Of a stretch of 64,000 bases of DNA, positions 16,757 through 26,081 are shown one piece after another. The position numbers were made by a program, and so were the translations under genes. The notes beneath the pieces were generated by a model. The model was not told where the DNA came from. It did not search any database and saw nothing but the letters and a program-made list of their open reading frames with translations. The stretch lies in the NCBI RefSeq assembly GCF_001437405.1, contig NZ_JQBY01000012.1, positions 1 through 64,000 of the forward strand, read 5' to 3'. Each line of letters starts with the position of its first letter. Position 1 is the stretch's first letter. The stretch is from Pediococcus ethanolidurans. Lineage in GTDB: Bacteria > Bacillota > Bacilli > Lactobacillales > Lactobacillaceae.

Positions 16757-18496
16757 ATGCGTAAAAAAATAAAGTGGCTCATAGCTGTCATCGTGGCGTT
16801 TATAATAGTTGGTGCTGCTTATTACTATAAAACTTCCAAAACGAGTACAACTAGTCAAGTCACAACAAGTAAAGTACGCTCAGATAGTGCCGTTAAAAAA
16901 GATATTAATTCACGTCTCGTTTACAACGAAGTTAATTCTCAAAAGAGTATTACAAAAAGTCTGAAAAGCAAAGCAACTAGTGGCACATACACACTTAACA
17001 ATATTTATACCAAGTTAAATCCGTATAAAGTTTCACCACTAACTGCTGTAGCAATCTTTCATACCAGTAAGGCTGCAAAGGTTAGCTATACGGTAGTTGG
17101 AAAAACAAGCAAAACATCTATTACAAATACGGTTAATAAATATACTAAATCACATACACTTCAAATTTTAGGTTTGTATGCCGACTATAATAATACGGTA
17201 AAAATAAAAGTAACTTATAAAAATGGCACTTCGGTTACCAAAACAATTCGAATTCAAACCGCAAAGGTTCCTAGTTCGTTATCATCGATAAAAATTAATG
17301 TGACTAAAGCTAATAAAAAGAAAATGGAAACTGGTAAAGGAAATGCTAAATTAACGTTTATGGTCAGAACGACTATTTCTGGTAAAAAGCAATCCAAAAA
17401 TTACTCGTTTGGAATTGATGCGGATGGTGCAATTCGTTGGTACACAACACGTCCAACATCGCATATCTTTAAACAACTGAGTGATGGTAATTTGTTGATT
17501 TGGACGAAATCGAAGGCCTCGAATTCCTACTTTAACGAGTTGGTTGAAATGAATTATGAAGGTAAAGTAACCAGAACGTATCGTTTGAACCATAAAGCTT
17601 TGGGCAAAGCGAAGGGATCTAAAAAGCAAAATCATAATCAGATTCATCATGATGTCACTGAGTTGCCCAATCAAGATTTAATTGCCACGGTTTCTGATGG
17701 TGGTCGAACTTATGTGGAAGATACAATGATCGTGATTTCTCATAAAACAGGAAAAATTACTAAAGTTATTAATATGAAGAACATTTTGCCAAGCAAATTC
17801 TACAGAGATTACACGGCAACCAAATCATCTAAATATATGGGTAAACGAGATTGGTTCCATGAAAATTCGGTTTACTATGATAAAACGGATAAGAGTTTGA
17901 TTATCTCTAGTCGTAATCAAAACTTAGTTATGAAGATTGATTATAAAACAGAGAAAATTAAGTGGATTCTTTCTGGTAAAAAACGTTCTGCTTGGCCAAA
18001 ATCATACCGTAAATATTTGCTAAAAGCTTCTGGTAAAATTGCATGGCCAGGTGGGCAACATGCTGCTATTGTAGCTCCTAATTCGTTAGGAAAGAAAAAT
18101 TCATTAAATCTACTGATTTTTAATAATAATGTTGCAGTTGGGGACACTAAAAAATCGCTTGCTAACTCTTCTGGGAAATATTCAGAAGGGGTTGAGTATA
18201 AGATTAATGAAAAGAATATGACGATTAAACAAGTGGACAGTTTTGGAAAATCACTTGGTAGTAAAAACTTTGCGAATATTATTGGTTCTAATCGCTATCT
18301 AAGCTCGACGAATCGTTTGATTGATTTTGGGTGGTTAGATAATGGTGATGCGGCTAACGTGATTGAATATGACGCCAAGACTAACAAACAAATCTTCAAC
18401 GTCAAGTTAACCAACCTTGGTAGTGGCGGTTACGTCTATCGAGCAGAACGCTTCTCATTGTTCCCAACTAAACATAGTTATGGAACGAATGAGTAG
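16757..18496 (+). CDS. membrane-anchored arylsulfate sulfotransferase (ASST family)
   Basis: A 579-residue, Lys/Ser/Thr-rich, cysteine-free protein with an N-terminal signal-anchor (about 5-25) followed by a long extracellular part. Residues about 70-170 look like the beta-sandwich N-terminal domain of ASSTs; the rest is the beta-propeller. Candidate active-site residues are His298 (QIHHDV), His368 (WFHENS), Arg386 (SSRNQ) and His435 (GGQHAA), in the same order as, and with spacing close to, the catalytic set I recall for E. coli AssT (His252, His356, Arg374, His436). ASSTs move sulfate between phenolic groups without PAPS, so its place after a PAPS-making run is unusual. The ATG at 16757 has a better-spaced AAGGGA than the ATG at 16739. 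Confidence 0.82.
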   Translation: MRKKIKWLIAVIVAFIIVGAAYYYKTSKTSTTSQVTTSKVRSDSAVKKDINSRLVYNEVNSQKSITKSLKSKATSGTYTLNNIYTKLNPYKVSPLTAVAIFHTSKAAKVSYTVVGKTSKTSITNTVNKYTKSHTLQILGLYADYNNTVKIKVTYKNGTSVTKTIRIQTAKVPSSLSSIKINVTKANKKKMETGKGNAKLTFMVRTTISGKKQSKNYSFGIDADGAIRWYTTRPTSHIFKQLSDGNLLIWTKSKASNSYFNELVEMNYEGKVTRTYRLNHKALGKAKGSKKQNHNQIHHDVTELPNQDLIATVSDGGRTYVEDTMIVISHKTGKITKVINMKNILPSKFYRDYTATKSSKYMGKRDWFHENSVYYDKTDKSLIISSRNQNLVMKIDYKTEKIKWILSGKKRSAWPKSYRKYLLKASGKIAWPGGQHAAIVAPNSLGKKNSLNLLIFNNNVAVGDTKKSLANSSGKYSEGVEYKINEKNMTIKQVDSFGKSLGSKNFANIIGSNRYLSSTNRLIDFGWLDNGDAANVIEYDAKTNKQIFNVKLTNLGSGGYVYRAERFSLFPTKHSYGTNE

Positions 18497-18510
18497 TCTA
18501 ATTTAAAGAT

Positions 18511-18557
18511 AAAAAAGATCGATCACTTAATTAAAATTTCTAGTGATCGATCTTTTG
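18511..18557. terminator. terminator of the sulfation operon
   Basis: AAGATCGATCACT pairs perfectly with AGTGATCGATCTT, followed by a T-rich run. It lies just after the arylsulfotransferase stop and closes the run that begins at 10600. The remaining 18558-18778 shows nothing recognisable. Confidence 0.85.
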
Positions 18558-18778
18558 TTGTGTGCAGATTTATTTGGGTTATTAAATTAGATTAAGTTTT
18601 TGTCTTTCAGCAAATTGAGTGGAAATTTACCAGAGCAACTACAAGTAGCTAACAGTCAATCTACTTTGATGAATTACACCAGTTAATAACTCTAGTTGGA
18701 ATCACGTTTTTGAAAGTTAGTCCTAAACTTAAAAATGGAAATACATGATTATCTACAATTTAGATAAATATTTTAAAA

Positions 18779-21496
18779 TTAATCCACTGATTTTAATGCC
18801 TCAAGCATATCAACACTCTGAATTTTATGATTCATCATGATCATAACAAGTAGTGAAAAGATGATTGTTAGGACTACGGAAATCAGAACATTAAGCCAGG
18901 TTAAACCAGGGGCCACCATTGCAGTTGCTGGTGGCAATAGTTCCATAATATAGGCGTGAAAAGCATAACCGATTCCGATACCGACAATAATTCCAGCACC
19001 AGTAAGAAGATTAGTTTCGCGGTAAATATACATTAATACTTCACGTGGATAGAACCCTAAAACTTTTAAGGTGGACAGTTCACGTACACGTTCACTAACG
19101 TTAATGTTGGTTAGTGTATACAAAACAACCAGTGACAGTAGGGAGGCACTTAGTACCAACACAATAATTAAGTTATTCAAATTATTTAAAATATTCGTGA
19201 TCGTGGTCTTAGCTTCCTGAGCCTGGATTGTTTCAACAGCAGCGTCATGATGGTTGAAGTTCGCTGCAAAAGAATTAATCTTTTTATTGGTTGCATGCTT
19301 CAATTTCACTAGATAAGCGTTATCAGGTGCTGATTGACCATAGACTTTTGCGTAATAGGCACGGTTCATATAAACATAGTGCCCAGCGTACATAGTTGTG
19401 ATGCCAGCAATCTTAATTTTATGGGCAGTGCCATCGCTATCATGAATTACGATATGATCGCCAACGGTCGCATTTTGTAATTTGGCTAGTTTTTCGGAAA
19501 CAATCGCACCAGAATTAGAAAAATGAAGCTTCTTGTCAGTTTTGTAATTACGTAGCTTAATATATTGATCTAATGTCGCTGTCTTAGTTGGCACCATTAG
19601 TGATATTTCCTCACGGGCATAATCGTTTTTTCTAGTCGCATAAACATCGGCAAAATAGGCACTAGCATGTTTTTGAATTTGATCAGAATTCGTTACTGCT
19701 TTTTTTGCCTTGGCAACATTAGCAGCAGTTGCATTAGGATTATAGGCAGTGATCAGATCATACTGACTAATTTGGCCAAATTGACGATCAACGATAGTAT
19801 TCAAAGAATCACGAATACCAAAACCGGTGATCATTAGTGCAGTAGCTCCGGCAACACCCACAACCGTCATCAACATTCGCCCTTTATAACGGAATAAATT
19901 ACGGGCAGTAACTTTATGTGAAAAGCTGAGATGCCGCCAAATTGGCGTAATTTTTTCCAATAAAATTCTTGAACCTTTTGCTGGTGGTTTGGGTAACATT
20001 AATTCAGCTGGAATTGTTTCTAGTGCTTGATGGGCTGCTAACCACGAAGCTAGTACGGTTGAGAAAAGAGCGATCAAGAAGGATAGGATAATATATCCAG
20101 GATGAAGTGATAATAATAAATTGGTAAAAGTAAAATTTGCTGTATAAGCTCGAAAAATAATTCGTGGTAAAGCAACTAAGCCCAGCAGACTACCCAGTAT
20201 TGTCCCAGTTAGTGCTGTGGAAATACTATAGACTAGGAATTCGCGCATGACTTCACCCTTAGAGTAGCCTAAAGCACGTAGGGTACCCATTTCAATACGC
20301 TTTTCTTCGACCATTCGTCTCATGGTTGTAAAACTGACTAAAATAGCAATTAGGAAAAAGAAAACGGGAAAGGATTTACCTAAGGCATCAATTCGTTGAG
20401 CATCCTCACCGTAGTTGTTATAACCAGCATTATAATCATTACGATTTTGAATGGTTAAACTAATATCGTTAAGTTGTTTTCTACTAGTTTTTGCAGCAGT
20501 GATTTTACTTTTGGTAGCGTTAAGTACCTTCCGTTGCGTTTTAATTTTTACTTTTTGTTTATCTAATCTAGTTTGTGCAGTTTGTAATTGTACGATTGCC
20601 CCCGTGTTATTAGCAGCTTTGGCGGCGGTTAGTTGCGTTGCTAATTTTTTTTGAGTTGTATTTAGTTTTGCAGAGGCTTTTTTCAAGGCCACAGTTCCGG
20701 TAGTTACCTTATTTGTTGCATTGTTAATATTTTCGTTAAGTGTTTTGTGTCGCGTTTTGATTCGTGCATCGTTATGTTTATTTAGTTTTTTTTGAAGTGA
20801 TTTAGCAATCTCGGCAGCCTTTTTTTCATATTTATCCGAATAAGCACTACCACTGACACCCTTAAAAGCAACACGGGCGACGTTTGGTTCTTTACTGGAA
20901 AATGCTTGTTTATTAACGTAGGCAAAGCCATATAGTGTACCACTACCGGCAGTGGTACTACCAACATTATCTTTCTTTAGATATTCGGTTGAGGTTGCGA
21001 AACCAACAATTTTGAACTTGGTCTGTTTAAGTGCCAATTTGTGATTATTTTTTGCTGCTTTGATGGTGATCGTTTCGTTTAACTTATATTGACCCCGTAG
21101 GCTGTCACTTAAGACAATTTGATGGCGATTAGCAGGCTTGTGACCTTTAGTTAGAACTAATTTTGATAGTGAGTGAGGTGTCGTTTCAACACGCAGGGCA
21201 TGATTTGATCCCTTGATCAGAACGTCTGTGGTATGACCAAATTCAATTGTTTTAAATTGGCTGCGCTTTTTTAGATATTGTTGATCCGCTTGATTCAGTG
21301 CGATTGTTGAGGTAATTTTTGCATCAGCAAGATTTTCTTTTTCATAATATTTTTGAGCGGTTTGTCGCATATTTGGTCCAGTGACATTTAAGCCGATCAG
21401 AACAAAAACACCAAGCATTAATAAAGCCGAAACTGATAAAAACCGGCCTATGGACATTTTAAATTCGCGTCTAATATTTTTATTAATTGTTTTCAT
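18779..21496 (-). CDS. ABC transporter permease, MacB/FtsX type with coiled-coil extracellular domain
   Basis: A 905-residue permease with one N-terminal TM (about 18-40) and two FtsX-type membrane blocks: three TMs near 375-510 and a C-terminal set near 770-890, with a further TM near 550. The first extracellular region contains a long Lys/Ala/Thr-rich coiled coil (about 225-330), seen in large efflux permeases of lactobacilli. The FtsX signatures LRALGYSKGEV and LKVLGFYPREV follow each block. It forms an exporter with the ATPase 10 bp upstream in the same transcript. A divergent TetR gene probably regulates it. Substrate unknown: peptide, lipid or antibiotic. Confidence 0.9.
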   Translation of the reverse strand: MKTINKNIRREFKMSIGRFLSVSALLMLGVFVLIGLNVTGPNMRQTAQKYYEKENLADAKITSTIALNQADQQYLKKRSQFKTIEFGHTTDVLIKGSNHALRVETTPHSLSKLVLTKGHKPANRHQIVLSDSLRGQYKLNETITIKAAKNNHKLALKQTKFKIVGFATSTEYLKKDNVGSTTAGSGTLYGFAYVNKQAFSSKEPNVARVAFKGVSGSAYSDKYEKKAAEIAKSLQKKLNKHNDARIKTRHKTLNENINNATNKVTTGTVALKKASAKLNTTQKKLATQLTAAKAANNTGAIVQLQTAQTRLDKQKVKIKTQRKVLNATKSKITAAKTSRKQLNDISLTIQNRNDYNAGYNNYGEDAQRIDALGKSFPVFFFLIAILVSFTTMRRMVEEKRIEMGTLRALGYSKGEVMREFLVYSISTALTGTILGSLLGLVALPRIIFRAYTANFTFTNLLLSLHPGYIILSFLIALFSTVLASWLAAHQALETIPAELMLPKPPAKGSRILLEKITPIWRHLSFSHKVTARNLFRYKGRMLMTVVGVAGATALMITGFGIRDSLNTIVDRQFGQISQYDLITAYNPNATAANVAKAKKAVTNSDQIQKHASAYFADVYATRKNDYAREEISLMVPTKTATLDQYIKLRNYKTDKKLHFSNSGAIVSEKLAKLQNATVGDHIVIHDSDGTAHKIKIAGITTMYAGHYVYMNRAYYAKVYGQSAPDNAYLVKLKHATNKKINSFAANFNHHDAAVETIQAQEAKTTITNILNNLNNLIIVLVLSASLLSLVVLYTLTNINVSERVRELSTLKVLGFYPREVLMYIYRETNLLTGAGIIVGIGIGYAFHAYIMELLPPATAMVAPGLTWLNVLISVVLTIIFSLLVMIMMNHKIQSVDMLEALKSVD

Positions 21497-21506
21497 CGTC
21501 TTGCCC

Positions 21507-22211
21507 CTACCATTCTAATTGTTCGACTGGCGTAGGCGCATCATTACGTGTATCAGATTTAACTTGTCCATCAGCAATTTCAATAACGTGGTTGGCCATC
21601 GGGCGAATCATACTGTTATGGGTCACGATAATAACGTTTTTATGGTATTTATGTGTGAAATCCTGAAAAAGTTGTAAAATTTTCTTTCCAGTTTTGTAAT
21701 CAAGTGCCCCAGTTGGCTCATCGGCAAGTAATAAATCGGGATTTTTTGCGATGGCACGTGCAATTGCTGCGCGTTGTTGTTCACCCCCAGATAGTTGTGC
21801 GGGAAAGTTTTGTAATCTGCTTTCAAGACCAACCGCCGTTAGAGCTTCAGCAGCATTCATGGCATTGTCGGCGATTTCTGAGGCTAGTTCGACATTCTCG
21901 ACTGTCGTCAAATTTTGAACTAAATTATAAAATTGAAAAACGAAGCCAATCTTTTTACGGCGATAGGTTGTTAATTCACGAGAATTTAGATCAGCTAATT
22001 CAGTACCATTAACATTAACTGATCCACTGGTAAGCTTATCCATCCCACCGAGAACATTAAGTAGGGTGGATTTTCCCGCACCAGATGCCCCGAGAATAAT
22101 GGTTAGTTCTCCCTGTTTGATTTCAAAACTGATATCTTCGTTTGCGGTAACTGCATGTGTACCTGTTCCGTAAGTTTTAAACTCATTCTTAACTGAAATA
22201 AAATTGGTCAT
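21507..22211 (-). CDS. ABC transporter ATP-binding protein, MacB/LolD type
   Basis: A 234-residue ATPase with Walker [11 protein letters not shown]-loop FVFQFYNLV, signature LSGGEQQR, Walker [13 protein letters not shown] and switch His in IIVTHN. It pairs with the FtsX-type permease 10 bp downstream. I set the start at the ATG whose codons begin [10 protein letters not shown]: a GGAGG ribosome site lies 7-8 bp before it, and the in-frame TTG further upstream overlaps that site. Probably a single two-gene operon transcribed away from the TetR gene. Confidence 0.95.
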   Translation of the reverse strand: MTNFISVKNEFKTYGTGTHAVTANEDISFEIKQGELTIILGASGAGKSTLLNVLGGMDKLTSGSVNVNGTELADLNSRELTTYRRKKIGFVFQFYNLVQNLTTVENVELASEIADNAMNAAEALTAVGLESRLQNFPAQLSGGEQQRAAIARAIAKNPDLLLADEPTGALDYKTGKKILQLFQDFTHKYHKNVIIVTHNSMIRPMANHVIEIADGQVKSDTRNDAPTPVEQLEW

Positions 22212-22372
22212 TGTGTTTTCCTCCAAATCTCAATATAATAAGCACCGTGTTGATTATTTTACGTATTTATTAAACCATGGCACTGTCCAATTTCAATGTT
22301 CAAAAATAAGAAAAGTGTTGAGTAAATTGAAGTTATGCTAATAAACTACTTTGATTGTGGAAGAGGGAAATC

Positions 22373-22984
22373 ATGACTACACAGCAAGAACGACTTAGAC
22401 AAACGGAAACTGTAATTATCGAAGCTTTATTAAAAATTGGTAAAACTAAGCCACTTTCTCAAATTTCCATTAGTGATATCTCTAGGGCAAGTGGTATTAA
22501 TCGTGGTACTTTTTATCTACATTATTTAGATAAAAATGACTTAATTAATCAAATTACGACTCGGTTAGTGAATCAAATTCAGACAATTTTAGATAATGAA
22601 ATGAGTGGTGCGATGAATTATCGTTATTTTTCTGCCGATGAACCGTATCCAGTGATTCAGCACTTGATTGATGTCGTTGCAGATAATAAATTGTTATTGC
22701 GTTTTTTACTTGGTCCCAATGGCGATTCGGAATTTTATTTAACCATAACTAAGAAACTACAAAAAGCTATTTTACAAGAATTGAAACGAGTAAAGGGTAC
22801 GAATAGTTTTCGCCCGGATGTTCCAAGTAAGTACGCAATTAGATTGATTACGAATGTCATTTTGACGATTATTACAACATGGATTGAAGTACCAGATAAT
22901 TTATCTAAAGAAGCGGTTTGTCAACTGATTATGAAGGCACTTTATTTATCTCCGTATAATATGCTAGGAATAAATAACAAATGA
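22373..22984 (+). CDS. TetR/AcrR family regulator
   Basis: A 204-residue regulator with an N-terminal helix-turn-helix (about 25-50: ISISDISRASGINRGTFYLHYLDKNDLI), where FYLHY is the usual TetR helix-3 end, and a variable helical ligand domain. The ATG at 22373 has AGAGGGA at proper spacing, while the in-frame ATG at 22355 does not. It is divergent from the ABC exporter genes with about 160 bp between starts, an arrangement typical of a local repressor of an efflux pump. Target and ligand are inferred. Confidence 0.9.
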   Translation: MTTQQERLRQTETVIIEALLKIGKTKPLSQISISDISRASGINRGTFYLHYLDKNDLINQITTRLVNQIQTILDNEMSGAMNYRYFSADEPYPVIQHLIDVVADNKLLLRFLLGPNGDSEFYLTITKKLQKAILQELKRVKGTNSFRPDVPSKYAIRLITNVILTIITTWIEVPDNLSKEAVCQLIMKALYLSPYNMLGINNK

Positions 22985-23014
22985 ACTATTAATTAGTTTA
23001 CTAATCAAACATCA

Positions 23015-23058
23015 AACAAGCCTGTAGTAAAATTAGAAACTTTTACTACAGGCTTGTT
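23015..23058. terminator. bidirectional terminator between tetR and the teichoic acid genes
   Basis: AACAAGCCTGTAGTAAAA pairs perfectly with its complement around a short loop; T-rich sequence flanks both sides. It serves the plus-strand tetR gene and the minus-strand transferase. Confidence 0.85.
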
Positions 23059-23085
23059 ATGTTTTATTCAAAATTAGTTGTTCTG

Positions 23086-24954
23086 TTAGGCATGTTTTCC
23101 CCAGTGAGGAATAACTTTGCCGTCTGGCGTATGGTCAGGATCTTCATTTTGAAGATTCTGATCATCGTCGTTTTTAAATTCATTTTCCAATTCATCGACA
23201 AAACGTTCGGTTGCATGACCATCGGGTTGATCGAAGAAATAATTGACAAATGAATCTAATTTTTGACGGTTCATTTGAGGCTCTTGAATTTTTTTAATTA
23301 ATTCATCTGTATTTTCGGCCAGTGTGCCTGGAATAAAGTCTAAGTAATTAAAATAGAAACTCCGCTTTTGCATATAGTCAGTTAAATCAGGGGCAAAGAA
23401 AATCATGGGACGTTTCAACAGGGCATATTCAAAACAAACTGAAGAATAATCCGTAATTAGTTCGTCCGCGATCATCAGTAGATCATTAATTTCACGATAA
23501 TCAGAAACGTCATGGAAAAAGTCGGCGTATTTATACGGAATGTTTGCTTCGTTTTGTACAAAGGGATGAATTTTCAATAAAAATACATAATCTTTGTGTA
23601 ATGCTTCATATATCTTATTGAAATTAATATCTTCAAACGGATAGTAAGCAGATTGTTGACCATTCCCACGGAAAGTTGGTGCAAACAAAATTACTTTCTT
23701 ACCTTTAATGAACGTCAATTCTTCTTGTAATTTTTGACGCACGTTAGCTTGATAAGTTTTATCAAAAAAGACATCAGTTCGTGGAATTCCAGTTGTGACA
23801 ATATTTTTTTCCGGGATATCGAAACCTTCTGCGTACTTATCAGCAACGTGTTTGGAAGAAACAAGTGCTTTGGTATAATTTTTGTGATTTAAGGAATCAA
23901 GCTTTGGACCGCCGGGCATGCCAACACGGCTGTAACCAAAAGTCTTAAAGGCACCTACCGCATGCCATACCTGAATTAAATCCGCATTGTGGCGGATAGT
24001 CAGTGGATAAATCATTGGATAAAAATCATCCAATAAAATATAGCGACTAGTCGCGAAGGCTTTGGCCAATACAAAAATTTCATGCCAAGACTTTTTGGCC
24101 TTGATACTAGGTTTTAAATAGAATGAGATCTTAAAATTTGTTTTTCGTTTTAACAACTCTTGATAGATAAATTCAAAATTGCCAGAAATACTGGTTCGAC
24201 TATCAGAAACAAACGAAATTTTATGACGATCTACGGGTAATAGATGATACCAATTATAAGCCATTTTCAAAACGCGGCGTTTTAAGCTGCGCATTACGGG
24301 ACTTTCCAAAACAAATTCAGTATCCAATTCATTTTCAAGAGGATTAATCTCACTAAGAATATTGGATCCGACTTCTAATGAATTAGCGGCAAAATTATAT
24401 TTAAAAATCAAACGATATTGCGTGTTCTTTTTGGCAGAATAACTAGTCATATTGGTAATATAGCTTAAATCATGTGCACAGTCTAAAATCTTTCCCACGG
24501 AAGTTCGTTCAATTAACCAACCGTCAGAAAGATACTGTTTTAACTGAATTTTGATTTCATACTGACCAGGTTCCAATGGTTTACCTTTATTGATTACTGA
24601 GAAGTTAGCAGTTCCTGTGTAACCGGCCATGGGGAAACGAGGATCTTCGCTTGTTTGATTTACAAGAGGAATCTCAATGTCATCAACGCCATCTTTTGCA
24701 AGAATCAGGCTTTTGACGATTTTTTCTTCATCTTTTTCCGGAAACTTTTCAAAGTAGGCAATACCAGAAATTGTAAAGTAGGCACCATTGAAATCAATCG
24801 AATTGACACGTCGTTTGATTAAAGAATCAATATTTTCCACCAAACGCGGGGAGTGGTAAGTCGGTTGAGTTTCTTCTGGAGTCACTGTATTTGCAGGTGT
24901 CGGATGTAGTATTCGATGCAGTTTATTTCTAATTCTTCTTAATAAATGTCTCAT
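23086..24954 (-). CDS. teichoic acid poly(ribitol/glycerol-phosphate) polymerase, TarL/TagF type
   Basis: A 622-residue CDP-polyol phosphotransferase. Residues about 40-210 form an N-terminal domain also seen in TarL-like proteins; residues about 250-600 are the CDP-glycerol glycerophosphotransferase fold with IQVWHAVGAFKTFGYSR and ITDYSSVCFEYALLKRP. No signal peptide; the basic N-terminus fits membrane association. Given tarI and tarJ in the same operon, CDP-ribitol is the likely substrate, giving the ribitol-phosphate polymer of wall teichoic acid. It overlaps the upstream gene by 4 bp. The highly charged C-terminal tail (about 595-622) is not part of the catalytic domain. Confidence 0.9.
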   Translation of the reverse strand: MRHLLRRIRNKLHRILHPTPANTVTPEETQPTYHSPRLVENIDSLIKRRVNSIDFNGAYFTISGIAYFEKFPEKDEEKIVKSLILAKDGVDDIEIPLVNQTSEDPRFPMAGYTGTANFSVINKGKPLEPGQYEIKIQLKQYLSDGWLIERTSVGKILDCAHDLSYITNMTSYSAKKNTQYRLIFKYNFAANSLEVGSNILSEINPLENELDTEFVLESPVMRSLKRRVLKMAYNWYHLLPVDRHKISFVSDSRTSISGNFEFIYQELLKRKTNFKISFYLKPSIKAKKSWHEIFVLAKAFATSRYILLDDFYPMIYPLTIRHNADLIQVWHAVGAFKTFGYSRVGMPGGPKLDSLNHKNYTKALVSSKHVADKYAEGFDIPEKNIVTTGIPRTDVFFDKTYQANVRQKLQEELTFIKGKKVILFAPTFRGNGQQSAYYPFEDINFNKIYEALHKDYVFLLKIHPFVQNEANIPYKYADFFHDVSDYREINDLLMIADELITDYSSVCFEYALLKRPMIFFAPDLTDYMQKRSFYFNYLDFIPGTLAENTDELIKKIQEPQMNRQKLDSFVNYFFDQPDGHATERFVDELENEFKNDDDQNLQNEDPDHTPDGKVIPHWGKHA

Positions 24955-26081
24955 ATTTTGTGTTCTCCATACCTATTAATTGATGTTAAAAATTGGTAGA
25001 CACGATCGCTATTATGACCATCCTGATTGGGAAAATTTTTGTGCTTTAATTGACGAACGTAGTCCAGATCGATTTGAGAAAACTTTTCATTAATGAATGT
25101 CATCATTTCAGGTGCTTTTTGAAAAAAAGGCGCGTTCAAATACTCAAAGTAATTTACATAAAATCCCTGTTTTTGCACATATTCCTGATAATCAGGTGTG
25201 AATAATAAAATAGGACGCTCAAAATAACTGAAATTAAGTAAAAGTGATGAATAATCAGTAATAAAAGCATCCATTGTGGGCATCATTGCTTTAACTCGTG
25301 CCGGGTCCTGAAATAAATGAATATTTTTAGGTAAATTGTGAAGATTTTCTTTCATATTAACATATGGATGAATGGAAATGTAGATTTCCCAATCTTCTTT
25401 CAACTCTGGAGCCGCTTTGATAAGTGCGGTGACAGCTGCCAATACTTTTTTTGAATCATTCTGACGATAAGTTGGTGAATACAGGATCTTTTTTGTATGC
25501 TTGGGAGTCAGTTTAATTTGCGTATGCGCAATGACATCAAGCATGGGTTCACCCAGTGGTAAAACATGATCTCGGTTAATATCAAAGGCATCGGCATAAG
25601 CTTGACGGTCTGCTGCAGTGTTAACGACAACCCAATCATAATTAGTATGAGGTTTGATGACACTATTTTGAGCATTTGGTAAACTTAAGCCAATTTTTTT
25701 CAGTGTACCAATGGCATGCCAAGTTTGAATGACAATGTTTTTGCGATGCTTTTTTAAAGAATACAAAGGGAAAAAATAATCATCAATGATGAACAAGTGA
25801 GATGTCGCAATGTAATAAACGGAAATTAAAGAATACCAAAAAAATAAAAGGCGACTCTTAGGTGAGCGATCATAGTGAAAACAAAATACTTTTAATTCAT
25901 AATCACCATTTTTCTCAAATGTTTCGTAAAGTTGTTTAAGATTATCTACTAACTGCGTATTACGCATGGTAGCAAAAGTTATGCGTTTCGGATGGGGACG
26001 AAACACGTAATAGCAAATTTGGTAACTGGTGTTATAAATGAATTTTAGGAATATTAATTTTAGTCGTTTTAAATCTCCCAA
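24951..26081 (-). CDS. CDP-polyol phosphotransferase, TarK/TarB-like
   Basis: A 376-residue protein with a single catalytic domain of the CDP-glycerol glycerophosphotransferase family; motifs IQTWHAIGTLKKIGLS and FITDYSSLLLNFSYFERP match those of the adjacent polymerase. It lacks the extra N-terminal domain of its 622-residue neighbour, so it could be a primase that adds the first polyol phosphate. It overlaps tarJ by 13 bp and the polymerase gene by 4 bp, indicating translational coupling. Assignment as TarK or TarB cannot be made by eye. Confidence 0.87.
   Translation of the reverse strand: MGDLKRLKLIFLKFIYNTSYQICYYVFRPHPKRITFATMRNTQLVDNLKQLYETFEKNGDYELKVFCFHYDRSPKSRLLFFWYSLISVYYIATSHLFIIDDYFFPLYSLKKHRKNIVIQTWHAIGTLKKIGLSLPNAQNSVIKPHTNYDWVVVNTAADRQAYADAFDINRDHVLPLGEPMLDVIAHTQIKLTPKHTKKILYSPTYRQNDSKKVLAAVTALIKAAPELKEDWEIYISIHPYVNMKENLHNLPKNIHLFQDPARVKAMMPTMDAFITDYSSLLLNFSYFERPILLFTPDYQEYVQKQGFYVNYFEYLNAPFFQKAPEMMTFINEKFSQIDLDYVRQLKHKNFPNQDGHNSDRVYQFLTSINRYGEHKI

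Noticed and set aside
20451-20654. ORF antisense to the ABC permease
   Set aside because: A hydrophobic shadow of the coiled-coil region; no ribosome site.
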